Shown one piece after another: positions 42,438 to 52,328 of a stretch of DNA of 64,000 nt. Position 1 is the stretch's first letter; the number at the start of each line of letters is the position of its first letter. The position numbers were made by a program, and so were the translations under genes. The notes beneath the pieces are model-generated. The model did not search any database and was not told the origin of the DNA. It saw nothing but the letters and a program-made list of their open reading frames with translations. The stretch lies in assembly GCA_025452255.1 (NCBI GenBank), contig CP104974.1, positions 1 through 64,000 of the forward strand, given 5' to 3'. The DNA is from Devosia sp. A8/3-2 (GTDB lineage Bacteria; Pseudomonadota; Alphaproteobacteria; Rhizobiales; Devosiaceae).

Positions 42438-43589
42438 ATGACCAAAGCCAACTGGAACTACCCCACCGCCATCAAGTTTGGCCCCGGCCGTATCGCAGAA
42501 CTGCCCGAAGTGCTCAAATCCACCGGCATCACCGTGCCCCTATTCGTCACCGATGCCGGCCTCGTCAATCTGCCCGTGACGCAAAAGACCATCCAGCTGC
42601 TCAAGGATGCGGGCATTCCTGTTGGCGTGTTTGCCGAGGTCAAACCCAATCCGATCTCCGCCAATGTGGAAGCCGGCATCAAGGTGTTGCGCGAAGGCGG
42701 GCATGATGGCGTGATCGCCTTTGGCGGCGGCTCGGGGCTCGATGTGGGCAAGGTCATCGCCTTCATGGCCGGCCAGACCCGCCCGATGTGGGACTTTGAA
42801 GACATTGGCGATTGGTGGACCCGCGCCGATCCCAAGGGCATTTTCCCCATCATCGCCGTGCCGACCACGGCGGGCACGGGCTCGGAAGTCGGCCGCGCCG
42901 GCGTCATTACCGACGAGACGACCCATACCAAAAAGGTCATCTTCCACCCCCTGATGATGCCCAAAGTGGTGATCGCCGACCCCGAACTGACCGTGGGCAT
43001 GCCCCGCTTCATCACCGTGGGCACCGGCATGGATGCGCTGGCCCATTGCCTTGAAGCCTATTGCGCGCTCGGCTATCACCCGCTGGCCGATGGCATTGCG
43101 GTGGAAGGCATACGCCTCGTGTTCGAAAACCTGCCCAAGGTCGTAGCCGACCCCAATGATGTGGAAGCGCGGCCATATGATGAGCGCGGCGGCCATGGGC
43201 GCCACCGCATTCCAGAAGGGCACGGGCGCCATCCACGCGCTGAGCCATCCGGTCGGCGCGCTCTATGACACCCATCACGGCATGACCAATGCGGTGTTCA
43301 TGCCCTATGTGCTGATGGTCAATAAATCAGCCGTGGAAGCCAAGATCGCTCGGCTCGCGGCGTATCTGGGCCTGTCGCCGACCTTTGAGGCGTTCCTGCA
43401 TGCCGTGATCGGCCTGCGCCTGCGGCTCGACGTGCCGCATACCCCGGCCGAGTTCAAGGTGGATGGCAGCAAACGTGAGCTGATCGGGGATATGGCGATT
43501 GTCGACCCCACGGCGGGGGCAATCCAGTGGAACTGACCAAGGCGCGGGCGCTGGAGATTTTCGATCGGGCGATGGAGGGGCGGGTTTAA
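42438..43589 (+). CDS. Iron-containing alcohol dehydrogenase (two frameshifts)
   Basis: About 384 residues. NAD-binding GGGSGLDVGKVIAF, IIAVPTTAGTGSEVGRAGVI, and metal-binding HCLEAYCALGYHPLAD and HALSHPVGALYDTHHGMTNA are all clear. Breaks: near 43170, a lost GC pair in a GCGCGCGG tract, and near 43516, a missing G in GGGGG; the repaired end is ELTKARALEIFDRAMEGRV-stop. It is cotranscribed in order with the aldehyde dehydrogenase, so the pair would take an alcohol group to an acid. Substrate unproven. Confidence 0.92.
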
Positions 43590-43655
43590 CCCCGAGCCCG
43601 CTCCACGAGTGGAGAGGTCCCTCCCCCTATCAGGGGAGGCTAGGAGGGGTATCCC

Positions 43656-45126
43656 CTACCCCACAATCTCCCGCACCGTCTCCGCCGCCCCCACATCGAA
43701 CAGGCTATCGAGGTGTTCCACCACATCGGCGCCGAACACTTCATTGTCGGCCAGATCGTCGCCAAACACTTCGGTCAGGCCCACCAGCCCCTCATACAAC
43801 TCCTCCGGATCGCCTCCGGCCCCAGCAGCTATCGCCATCATCCGCATAGCGAGCGGGTCGCGCACGTCGATATTGCCGCCCTTTTCGTCAATGCCCATGA
43901 CATAGCGCATCCGAGGCGGCGACGCCGAGCGACAGCCGCTCGATGCTCTGCCCGGCAGCCAGCCGGTCGCGGACAGTGCCCAATAGCCGCTGCGGCAGTT
44001 TCTGGCTGCCATCCATGGCGATCTGCCAGGTGCGATGCTTGAGCGCGGGATTGGCAAAGCGCTCCAGCAATTGGTCGCGATAGGCGCCCAGATCCGTGCC
44101 GGGCATGTCAAGCGTGGGCATGACTTCTTCAGTCATCAGTCCATGGATCAGCGCCACAAAGGCGGGGTCGCCCATGGCGTCGGACACGTATTCGTGGCCC
44201 GCCAGATAGCCCAGATAGGCCATAGTGGAATGGCTGCCATTGAGCATGCGCAGCTTCATGCGCTCGAAGGGCTCCACATCCTCCACCAGCTGCGCGCCGG
44301 CCTTTTCGAAAGCCGGGCGGCCATCGGGGAAATTGTCCTCGATGACCCATTGGGTAAAAGGCTCAGTCATGATCGGCCGGGCATCGTCCGCCCCGATCAG
44401 CTCGGCCACGGTCGCGCGATCGGCATCGGTGGTCGAGGGCACGATGCGATCGACCATGGTGCCGGGGAAGGCCACCTTGTCGGCGACCCAGGCGCCCAGC
44501 GCTGCGTCGCGCAGGCTGGCGAGTTTGGCCACGATGCGCTTCACCGTCGCCCCATTGGAGGGCAGATTATCGCAGCTCATCACGGCAAAGGGGTAATGCC
44601 CGCCGCATGCCGCCGCGCCAAAGCTTCCACCAGCATGCCCGGTGCCGATTTCGGCGCGGTCGGATTGGCCGAGTCATGCACGATATCGGGATGGCGCTGA
44701 TCGAGTCTCGCCCGTTGCCGGATCGTGGCAATAGCCTTTTTCGGTCACCGTCAGCGAAACGATGCGGATTTGCGGGCTGGCCATCAGCGCCAGCAAGTCC
44801 TCGCGCTCGCTATTGGCGTCGAGCACTTTAAGGATCGAGCCGATAACGCGGGGATGCGTGCCGGCCGCGTCGCGCACGGCAATGGTATAAAGCCCGTCCT
44901 GCGGCTCCAGCGCCTCCTTGGTATCGGGGCGGCGCAGGCTGGCGCCCACAATAGCCCAATCGGGCTGATCCTTGAGCAGATCGTCGACATAAACCGCCAT
45001 ATGCGCGCGATGAAAAGCGCCGATGCCCAGATGGACGATGCCCGGGGTGATCGAAGCGCGATCGTAATCGGGAACGGCAACGCCCTGCGGAACGGCGGCA
45101 AGGCTGGTGGCGCTAAGGCGCGTCAT
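43656..45126 (-). CDS. Mannitol dehydrogenase/fructuronate reductase family oxidoreductase (three frameshifts)
   Basis: About 490 residues. N-terminal Rossmann start IVHLGIGAFHRAHMAVYVDDLL, then SLTVTEKGYCHDPATGE, SCDNLPSNG, and the catalytic ERMKLRMLNGSHSTMAYLG with the Lys and Asn-x-x-His residues of the long-chain polyol dehydrogenase family. TWQIAMDGSQKLPQRLLG follows. Breaks: near 44703 (extra A), 44592 (missing base) and 43908 (CCTCGG for CCTGG, giving AAWMRYVMG). It acts on mannitol/fructose or mannonate/fructuronate; the family does not separate these on motif alone. Confidence 0.87.
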
Positions 45127-45255
45127 GAAAGTCTCCGGCTCAAAATTTGTCGCACCATAGCGGCATTCATTCTTGTATGGAAGATCGCCGCCACACTTGC
45201 GAGGCACCTGTCTTTACCGGCATAAGCCTTGGGCAAACAACCGGGAGGCTTTGGT

Positions 45256-46166
45256 TTGGCACAGCAGCGTTTCGTCAGCATCGGGGAATGCATGATCGAG
45301 ATGAGCGGGGGCGAAGATCGCCAATACCGGCTCGGCTATGCGGGCGATACGCTCAATACCGCTCGGTATATGCGGGCCCTGCTGGGCAAGGATTGGTCGG
45401 TCGATTATTTCACCGGCCTCGGGCGAAGACCGCTATTCCGACGATATCCGCGCCTTCCTCAACGAGCACGATATCGGCACCAGCCATATCCGCACCGTGC
45501 CCGGTCGGCGCCCCGGGCTCTATATGATCCACCGGGACAAGGGCGACCGGCACTTCACCTATTGGCGCGACACCTCGGCGGCTAAGCTTCTCGCCGACGA
45601 CAAGGAGGCGCTGCACAAGCAGCTGGACGGCGCCAGCATGGTCTATTTCTCGGGCATTACCCCGGCCATCCTCGCCCCCTGCGCCCGTGGCCGGCTGCTC
45701 GGCGCCGTGGTCAAGGCGCGCGATGCCGGGGCGAAAATCGTCTTCGACACCAATCTGCGTCCGGCGCTGTGGACCAGCCCCCGCGTCATGGCCTCGGTGC
45801 TGACCGCGGCGGCAACGCTGTGCGATATCGTGCTGCCCACCCACACCGACGAGGCCCCGCTGTTCGGCGACAAATCCGTGGAGGAAACCGCCGAGCGCTA
45901 TCTCGAACTGGGCGTCGAAGAAGTCGTGGTCAAGGACGGGGCTGGCGAGGCACTGATTGCGACGGCGAGCGAGCGGGTCAAGGTGGCGCCCAAGCCCGGT
46001 GCCAAGGTGGTGGATGCGACGGGCGCCGGCGACAGCTTCAACGGCGCCTATCTCAGCGCGGATTGCCGGGAAGTCATTGCAAGAAGCCGCCGAAGCCGCG
46101 CATCGCGTGGCCGGCGTGGTGATCGGGCAGAAGGGGGCTTTGGTTGATCCGAAACTGGTGCGGTAG
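45256..46166 (+). CDS. kdgK: 2-keto-3-deoxygluconate kinase-like sugar kinase (two frameshifts, one Trp-to-Arg)
   Basis: About 303 residues, PfkB family. Starts with TTG: MAQQRFVSIGECMIEMSGG. YAGDTLNTARYMRALL has Arg (CGG 45364) where the family has Trp, in a CCTGG context. Also SHIRTVPGRRPGLYMIH, YWRDTSAAKLL, VYFSGIT, DTNLRPALW, and the anion-hole DATGAGDSFNGAYLS with the catalytic Asp. Breaks: near 45422 (extra G) and 46062 (lost GC pair). Product KDG-6-P would enter the Entner-Doudoroff aldolase step. It is divergent from the polyol dehydrogenase gene, consistent with hexuronate use. Confidence 0.85.
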
Positions 46167-46169
46167 GGC

Positions 46170-46715
46170 TTAAAACGCCCGATCCCCCTGCTCCTTCATA
46201 TAAGCCACCTCCCCCTCCGTACTCTCCCGCCCCAGCGCCTTGTTGCGGAACGGAAACCGGCCGAAGCGGGCGATGCAGTCGCGGTGAGCTGTCATGAAAG
46301 CGAGCTGTTCGTCATTGCCCAAAGCGGTGAAGAGCCGCACGCCCTCTTCTCGGATCACCAGCGCCTCGGCATGCATGAAGGGCATGTAGAAAAAGCTGCG
46401 CCACTCCGGCTGCACCGCCTGATCGGCTCCCGCGGCGATGGCTTCCTGCGCCAGCACCGGGGCCATCTTGTCCTGCGCGAAAGCCTGCGCCGAGCCGCGA
46501 TGCAATTGCCGCGAGAACTGGTCGAGCACGATGATTTCGGCCAGCCGTCCCTCCGATGTCCTGCGCCGAGTCCGAGCTTCGCCCCGCGCCACCGCGGCAT
46601 GGGTTTGGGCAAAAGCCTCTGCCAGTGCCGCATCGAATTCGGGCTTGCCGCCGAACCAATCGTCCTTGCCATGGTCGATGAACCAGAAGCGGATGACTTC
46701 GTGACTGCTGCGCAT
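46170..46715 (-). CDS. DUF924-family protein
   Basis: 181 residues, one frame. Seen: VIRFWFIDHGKDDWFGGKPEFD, GRLAEIIVLDQFSRQLHRGSA and SFFYMPFMHAEALVIRE, the DUF924 pattern (all-helical, TPR-like fold, function unknown). In TRRRTSEGRLAE the family usually has a Trp; CGG near 46565 is likely another CCTGG misreading. The gene lies 11 bases after the ADH stop on the same strand, so it may be cotranscribed. Confidence 0.88.
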   Translation of the reverse strand: MRSSHEVIRFWFIDHGKDDWFGGKPEFDAALAEAFAQTHAAVARGEARTRRRTSEGRLAEIIVLDQFSRQLHRGSAQAFAQDKMAPVLAQEAIAAGADQAVQPEWRSFFYMPFMHAEALVIREEGVRLFTALGNDEQLAFMTAHRDCIARFGRFPFRNKALGRESTEGEVAYMKEQGDRAF

Positions 46716-46726
46716 AGCCTGCTCCC

Positions 46727-47731
46727 CTAAACCGTGATGATCGCCTTGATCAGCCCCTCGCGTTCATGCGCCCATTTGGGCAGATTTTTGGGCACATCGT
46801 CCGGGCTCGTGGCGTGGGTGGCCAGCCGATCGGTGGGCACCTCGCCCCGGCGGATGGCGGTCATGACATGCTCGGAAATCCTCGCGCGTGGCATTGCGCG
46901 AGGCGCGGATGGTCAGCTCGCGCCGATGGATTTCGGGGTCTTCCCAAGCCAGCGTGCCCTTGACCACGCCAACCGTGGTCAGCGCCCCGCCATTGCGGCA
47001 ATAATGGATGGCCCGGTTCATGGCAGGGATGGCGCCCGTGGCGTCGAACACCGCGTCAAAGCCGGTCGCCATCTTGGCCTTGAACGCCTCGCCATCGCGA
47101 TCCCCGAGCGAGGCGGCGCCAAAGCCGAAGCCACGGGCCGCTTCTGAGCTTGTCGGCAGCGGCATCGAGAATGGTGACATCGGCGCCGGCAATGCGGGCG
47201 AAGAAGGCAGCGCCCAGCCCGATCGGCCCGCCGCCCACCACCAGCACCCGCCAGCCCGGCTTGAGTTCGGTGCGGCGCACGGCATGGGCACCAATGGCCA
47301 AAAATTCCACCATGGCCGCGTCGCGCAGCGACAGATCGCCGGCCGGGTAGAGATTGGCCTCGGGCATGACGATCTCTTCGGTCATGCCGCCATCGCCATG
47401 CACGCCGATTACCGTCAGCGTTTCTGCAGCAATTGGTCTTGCCCTCGCGACAGGCGGGGCAGTGACCGCAGGGCAGATAGGGGTTGATCACCACTGCGTC
47501 GCCCTCGCGCAGGCTCGTCGCACCATTGGCGTCGAGCACTACCCCGCTCAATTCGTGCCCCATGATGCGGGGATATTGCAGGAAGGGATGCTTGCCTTCG
47601 TAGATGTGATAATCGGTGCCGCAAATGCCGATATGGCGGATGCCAACCCGCACCCAGCCGGGCTTGAGCGCGGGCTGCTCGATCTCGATCAATGCCAGTT
47701 CGCCCGGCGCGGCGCAGGAAATGGCTCGCAT
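46727..47731 (-). CDS. Zinc-dependent alcohol dehydrogenase, sorbitol/L-idonate type (about three frameshifts)
   Basis: About 334 residues. ALKPGWVRVGIRHIGICGTDYH has the catalytic Cys; GHELSGVV, the structural Zn loop PCGHCPACREGKTNCC, and cofactor loop VLVVGGGPIGLGAAFFA follow. HGDGGMTEEIV is typical of threonine/idonate/sorbitol dehydrogenases. Breaks near 47434, 47147 (an A inserted in CTCGAA) and 46880. The ATG at MRAISCAAPG is chosen for its GGTGGGAGA upstream. It probably oxidises a polyol or sugar acid for the neighbouring pathway. Confidence 0.87.
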
Positions 47732-47776
47732 GTCTGGTTCTCCCACCTCATTTGGCGGGAGAACTAACATGTTAGG

Positions 47777-48697
47777 CTAGGCTTCGACCACAATTTTCAG
47801 CCGATTGCCGAACGGGTCCTGCGTTTCGATGCCGCCAGCAATGGATGTGACCGCGGCATTGGCGGCAGCCAGCCGGCTCCTGACGCCATCGAGCGTCGTC
47901 CCATCCGGCACGACAATGGTGAACCAGCGCAACCCGGCTGAGCCAGCCTGCGGCAGGGCTGCATTGGGCCCCGACCAGATATTGAACGCGATGGTATGGG
48001 GCATGTAATCGAGCCCCACATCACCCATGCCGAAGGAGTGGATCAGCAGGAACCCGGCAAAGCCGATAACGTCGCGATAAAAATCCATCGCCTGATGCAG
48101 ATCATTGACATGGACATGCACATGCCCAATCCGCGTGCCGGCCGGCATGCGGGGCTCGAGCACCGGGTTCGGCCCCATTTCCGCCAGCAGGCCATCGAGA
48201 TCGATGGGGTCGCGGCCCGAATGGGGCTTGCCTTCCTTGGTCACAGCATAATGGCCCGTTTCCGGGTCGCTCAGCGTGCCGCGCCGTGGCGTCTCGAAGG
48301 TGATTTCGATGCCATTGCCATCGAGGTCCCACAGATAAATCGCCTCGGACACCAGATGGTCGGTGGGCGAAATGCGCACATTGCGCTGCAAGGCGCGCAT
48401 AGCCATCTGCGCCGAGTCGACCCGATGGGGCACATGGATGGCGACGTGATAGAGCCCGATCGTATGGCGCTGGCTGGGGCGGACGGCGCCGGTTTGCAGC
48501 ACGATCAGCGGCTTGCCGCTGGCGCCTGTGGTCAGCGCATTGCCCTGTTCGGCGATGAGATCGAGGCCCACCACATCCTGCCAGATGGCAAGGGCGCGGG
48601 CCCGGTCGGTAACGGCGATATGGACCGGCCCGAGCCGCGTGGTGAGCGGCAGGACAGGCTGGGACCGAACATCGGTCTGGATGCTGGCATCGATCAT
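47777..48697 (-). CDS. VOC-family protein, catechol 2,3-dioxygenase (CatE)-like
   Basis: 306 residues, intact. Two glyoxalase/bleomycin-resistance halves: TTRLGPVHIAVTDRARALAI with a possible metal His, YHVAIHV and IYLWDLDGNGIEI, then RIGHVHVHVNDLHQAMDFY in the second half. The length and layout match B. subtilis CatE-like extradiol dioxygenases, but this branch is often only called VOC protein. It stands alone between the ADH and the copper operon. Confidence 0.85.
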   Translation of the reverse strand: MIDASIQTDVRSQPVLPLTTRLGPVHIAVTDRARALAIWQDVVGLDLIAEQGNALTTGASGKPLIVLQTGAVRPSQRHTIGLYHVAIHVPHRVDSAQMAMRALQRNVRISPTDHLVSEAIYLWDLDGNGIEITFETPRRGTLSDPETGHYAVTKEGKPHSGRDPIDLDGLLAEMGPNPVLEPRMPAGTRIGHVHVHVNDLHQAMDFYRDVIGFAGFLLIHSFGMGDVGLDYMPHTIAFNIWSGPNAALPQAGSAGLRWFTIVVPDGTTLDGVRSRLAAANAAVTSIAGGIETQDPFGNRLKIVVEA

Positions 48698-48798
48698 GAT
48701 GGCCTCCTTGATTGCCCTGAAGATAGGCGCATATGGCCCGGCGAGCATCCCTGCTTCATCGAACAGTGTGATCGCCTTGGCCCATGGGCAGGCAACAA

Positions 48799-50385
48799 TC
48801 AGGGCACAGCCACCTCGTCCGCCAGCTTGATCAGCTCGAACCGGCTGGCGCGGATATCCAGCTCAATGCGCCAGTGCCCGCCACGGGGATGATCAGGCCC
48901 TCGACAGACCAGGCGCCGTCCCGCTCGGTAGCGGCCTGCTTGAACGGCTCGATGCCCAAAGCGGGTGCCGAGAGCGTCACCGAGACATCGAGCGGCGCGA
49001 TCGGCATGCCCTCAAGGTCGGTCAGCCAGATGTCCAGTTTCACCGGCCCCGCCTGCCCCGGCGCCATGCCGACCATGGCCATGGTCTTCGTGTCCATCAG
49101 ATGAAGCATCAGCGGCTCGGCTTGAATGCTCGCCTCGACCGTGGCGAGCGCACGCGGCGGCAGGGTAAAACGCCAGCCGGCCACCAGACCAAGGATGATC
49201 AGGACCAGCAGGGCTTCGAGAATGATCGATTGCCGCAGCCTCTGCCGGGCGCTGGTGTCCCCGGCCAGAGCCGGCTTGGTCAGCCAGAGCCGGTTCCACA
49301 GCGCCAGCCCGAACAGCACGGCAAGCAGGCAGAGTTTTGTGCCGAGAATCAGGCCATAGGGCGCCAGCCAGTGCGGGCCGGGCCCGCCCATCTGGATCAC
49401 CGCCAGAGTGACGCCGGAAATGACGATGGGCGCCACCGCAAGGGGCACGAAACGGGAAAATTGCGCCAGCGCTCGGTCGCCTGCCGCACTGCGCTCATGC
49501 AGCAGCAGAAAGAGCGGCAGCAGCGCGCCGACCCAGAAGATGATGCCTGCAATGTGCAGGAACACGGCAGGCCGGGTAAGCCATTGCGGGCTGGCGGCGC
49601 TGGCATGGCCGCTCAGCGCCAGCGCAAGGGCGCCAGTGATCAGTGCGAGCCAGAGCGAAAACAGCCGATGCCTTGCCACGAGACAGGCAGAGCGCCGCCA
49701 GCGCCAGAAGAAAGCCGATGCCGATGGCGAGAACTGTCGCGCCATAGCTGGTGGCAAAACCGGTATCCAATATGTGCTGATTGGTCGACAGCAGCGGCAG
49801 CCCAAGCGCGTCCAGCCCTTGCAGCCACAAGCTGAGCACGGCAGCCGGCAGGCCGATAATGACCAAGCCAATGGCAGCCTTTTGCGCCCCCAGCGGCAGG
49901 CCCCCCACCGATCCGAACACCGCCCCGCCAATGCCGGCAAACAAGGCGATGAACAAAACCGCCTTGCTGCCCCACAGGATTATCGCGACGGCGGGATCAC
50001 TAGCTTCCGCCACGGCCGCCCCAGTGACCGTGCCGATGGAAAACACCAGTGAGCCACCAATGGGATGGCCATCGGTAGAGACGACGCGCCAGCTCAACAC
50101 ATGGGTGCCCCGGGGCAGATCGGCCGGCAGCGTCACTGCCACACTCTCGCCGCCGGTCGTGGCGGCAAGCAGGTCAGTCTTGCCGCCGTCGCTGCCGATC
50201 AGACTGATGGCCAGCGGACTAACCGGCTCGTTGAACTGCAGCTGCACTGCCTGTGGCAATGTGTCGAGCACGGCGTTTTCCGCCGGATCGGTCGACAACA
50301 ATTGCGCATGCGCCCGAGCGGCCTGCATGGGCGCAAGCAAAGCCAGCAATAGGGTCAGGGTAAGGATGATCCGAGAATGGCGCAT
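48799..50385 (-). CDS. CopC-CopD fusion copper protein (YcnJ-like) with C-terminal YtkA-like domain (two frameshifts)
   Basis: About 528 residues. Signal peptide then CopC domain HAQLLSTDPAENAVLD with the N-terminal His that ligates copper after cleavage, and DGHPIGGSLVFSIG with a second ligand His. A CopD region of about eight spans follows, with WVGALLPLFLLL and PHWLAPYGLILGTKL. The end has a soluble domain, GPVKLDIWLTDLEGMPI. Breaks near 49680 and 48870; repaired, the protein ends FELIKLADEVAVP-stop. It probably imports or handles copper at the inner membrane. It is third in a three-gene copper operon. Confidence 0.87.
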
Positions 50386-50460
50386 GGCACGCTCCATAGG
50401 CAGGCTCTGACTTCTGGGAGCCGATCGACGTCAGGCTCCCCGCTCTTTCCCACCCCCAAT

Positions 50461-50565
50461 GTCATCCCGGCGCAGGCCGGGATCCAGTCCGTGGCGATCC
50501 GCAGGCATCCAGCGCGGGATGGCCTTCAGCATGGATTCCGGCCTGCGCCGGCATGACACCGTGGG
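50461..50565. repeat. Palindromic intergenic repeat (REP-like, type B)
   Basis: GTCATCCCGGCGCAGGCCGG on the left, CCGGCCTGCGCCGGCATGAC on the right. It lies between the CopCD and YcnI genes, inside what is otherwise a single transcription unit. Confidence 0.9.
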
Positions 50566-50594
50566 TGGTTCCAAATTTCAGGAAGCCACGGGTC

Positions 50595-51119
50595 CTAATG
50601 CCCCTTCGCATCCGCCGGCAGCAGTTCCAAACTCGGCGCTGGCATTTCTGCATCCTCAGCCCCGGTCACGTCGATCCGAGCTTCCTCGCCATTGGCGCAT
50701 TCTCGGACCACGGGGAAGTAGAACTGGCCCGGCTCGAGCGTGCCGGCAAAGGTGCCGCGGAATACGAATTCGTCGTAGAATTCATTGGGCAGGCTGCCGC
50801 CCGACCAGACGATTTCCTTGACCCCTTCGGTGACGGTCGTGCCGTGATTGTCATAGCTGCCCGCATAGGCGCCGGTGACGGTTTCCAGCGTCCAGCCGGC
50901 ATGGGGCATCGGCTTCACATTGTAGAAGCCCTCGGGGATCTGGATGCGGACCACATTGGTCGCCTCGGTGCCGCAGCCATGGGGCACGCGGACCACGGCC
51001 TTATAGGTGGAGCCGATTTTGGCCTGCTGCACTTCGAGCGTGACATGGGCAAAGGTGGGCGCGGACAGGGCAGCAAGGGTTGCGACGGCGAGCGCTGCGC
51101 GAGCAAAAATACGGATCAT
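50595..51119 (-). CDS. YcnI-family copper-binding protein (DUF1775)
   Basis: 174 residues, intact. Signal peptide MIRIFARAALAVATLAALSAPTFA, then mature HVTLEVQQAKIGSTYKAVV, whose first His is the expected copper ligand. RVPHGCGTEATNVVRIQIP and KPMPHAGWTLETVTG (with the conserved Trp) follow. YcnI proteins bind Cu(II) at the membrane surface and act with CopC/CopD. The gene lies between the DUF2946-like and CopCD genes on the same strand. The C-terminus is short, without a membrane anchor that some relatives have. Confidence 0.9.
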   Translation of the reverse strand: MIRIFARAALAVATLAALSAPTFAHVTLEVQQAKIGSTYKAVVRVPHGCGTEATNVVRIQIPEGFYNVKPMPHAGWTLETVTGAYAGSYDNHGTTVTEGVKEIVWSGGSLPNEFYDEFVFRGTFAGTLEPGQFYFPVVRECANGEEARIDVTGAEDAEMPAPSLELLPADAKGH

Positions 51120-51172
51120 GATGATTTCCAGCAAATGAATGGGTCTGATTGGCAGCAAAGCTGCCGCTTGGA

Positions 51173-51555
51173 TCAGGCCGCTGCTGGCGGCGCGCTTGCC
51201 CGATATGGGCGGGCATGGCGAACGCATCAGGAGCGGGATGCGGCGCATAGGCAATCGCTTCGCCAATGCGGATGATCCCGACATGCAGCACTGCCGGCTC
51301 CACCGCCGCCAGTTCATTTTTGGCAATGCCGGAGGCGGCGCATTTGACGGCGACAATGGTCTTGTTGCCGTCCTTATCCTCGGCCAGCGGCGCACAGATC
51401 GACCAGCCGGCAGCGGTTTCAAAACCGATGCTGGCCAGATCGCGTTGCAGGCCGGCAGCCTGATGCAGCGGCGCCAGGAGCGTCAGCACATAGATGGCCA
51501 GCACCGCAAAAGCGGCGCCCATCTCTCGTGCTATTGTCCTGTTCCGAAACGGCAT
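51173..51555 (-). CDS. DUF2946-like small secreted/membrane protein (one frameshift)
   Basis: About 126 residues. The N-terminal hydrophobic segment is FAVLAIYVLTLLAPLHQAAG, followed by FETAAGWSICAPLAEDKDG and KCAASGIAKNELAAVEPAVL, a weak match to DUF2946 proteins, which often sit with copper genes. A lost GC pair near 51190 changes the end; repaired, it reads GQARAPPAAA-stop, a common family tail. It is the first gene of the copper operon. Two Cys (in SICAP and VKCAASG) could bind metal. Confidence 0.6.
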
Positions 51556-51625
51556 GCAAACCTTCCCCAGTGGTAAGGCTGTAGCGCAGGGCTCGCCGTG
51601 CCACAAGGGAAGCAGATGTCGCAGG

Positions 51626-52213
51626 TCAGCTCAGTCTGCCATCGGCCAAAGCCTGCATGATCCAGTCGCGATAGGACTGATCCTTATCGTTGATCTCGGG
51701 GATCACCTTGGACGCCTCGGACATGAAGAAATAATAGTCCCGGCCCATCTCCCGGCCGCGCCTCGTATGCATATCGAGCGCCACATCGGGGATTTCCGGC
51801 AGCCGCTCGCCCAGCTCCGTCACCCGCCGCGCCCAATTGACCATGTCGTCGCTGGTGCGGTCCTTCTTGGACGTCGAGAGCACCCGAATGGCGTGGGCGG
51901 CGAACAAGAACCGATCGCCGGATGGCCGCGGATAGCGCTTATGCTGCTGATAGAGCGTTTCGACCAGCACCGGGGCATCGGCATTGCCCAGCCCGATATC
52001 CTCCACGGCGATCACGCAGAGCCGCGACCATAGCATTTCTTCCATTTCGGGGCTGGTGATGAACATTTCCCAGCCCAGCAGCAGCACATTCTCGGTCATG
52101 CCGCGGCGCAGGCATTTCTGCAGCGCCGAGATCACCTCATCGGCCGGCAGGCCATGTTCGGTGGTGGTTCGCTGCCGTGGATCGGGCGGCTGCTGCACTT
52201 TGACCATTGGCAT
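51626..52213 (-). CDS. MgsA/RarA C-terminal-domain-like protein without the ATPase
   Basis: 195 residues, intact. [25 protein letters not shown] and [19 protein letters not shown] parallel the KS-x-R, W-x-x-x-M and ASEDIGLA signature of the MgsA/RarA C-terminal tetramerisation domain. [19 protein letters not shown] continues the match. No Walker motifs occur, so it is not a full RarA. It may be a partner or decoy of the clamp-loader-like AAA protein, or a separate family. It is divergent from tex. Confidence 0.65.
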   Translation of the reverse strand: MPMVKVQQPPDPRQRTTTEHGLPADEVISALQKCLRRGMTENVLLLGWEMFITSPEMEEMLWSRLCVIAVEDIGLGNADAPVLVETLYQQHKRYPRPSGDRFLFAAHAIRVLSTSKKDRTSDDMVNWARRVTELGERLPEIPDVALDMHTRRGREMGRDYYFFMSEASKVIPEINDKDQSYRDWIMQALADGRLS

Positions 52214-52328
52214 GGCTCCTTCAAAAGAATCATCGCGACGTCAGCTGAGGATATCACGGGCCATTGGGTGTCATCCCCCGAGCAAGCCCGATATGGTCGC
52301 GCCTCGATTTGGAGCATCCGACAGACCT

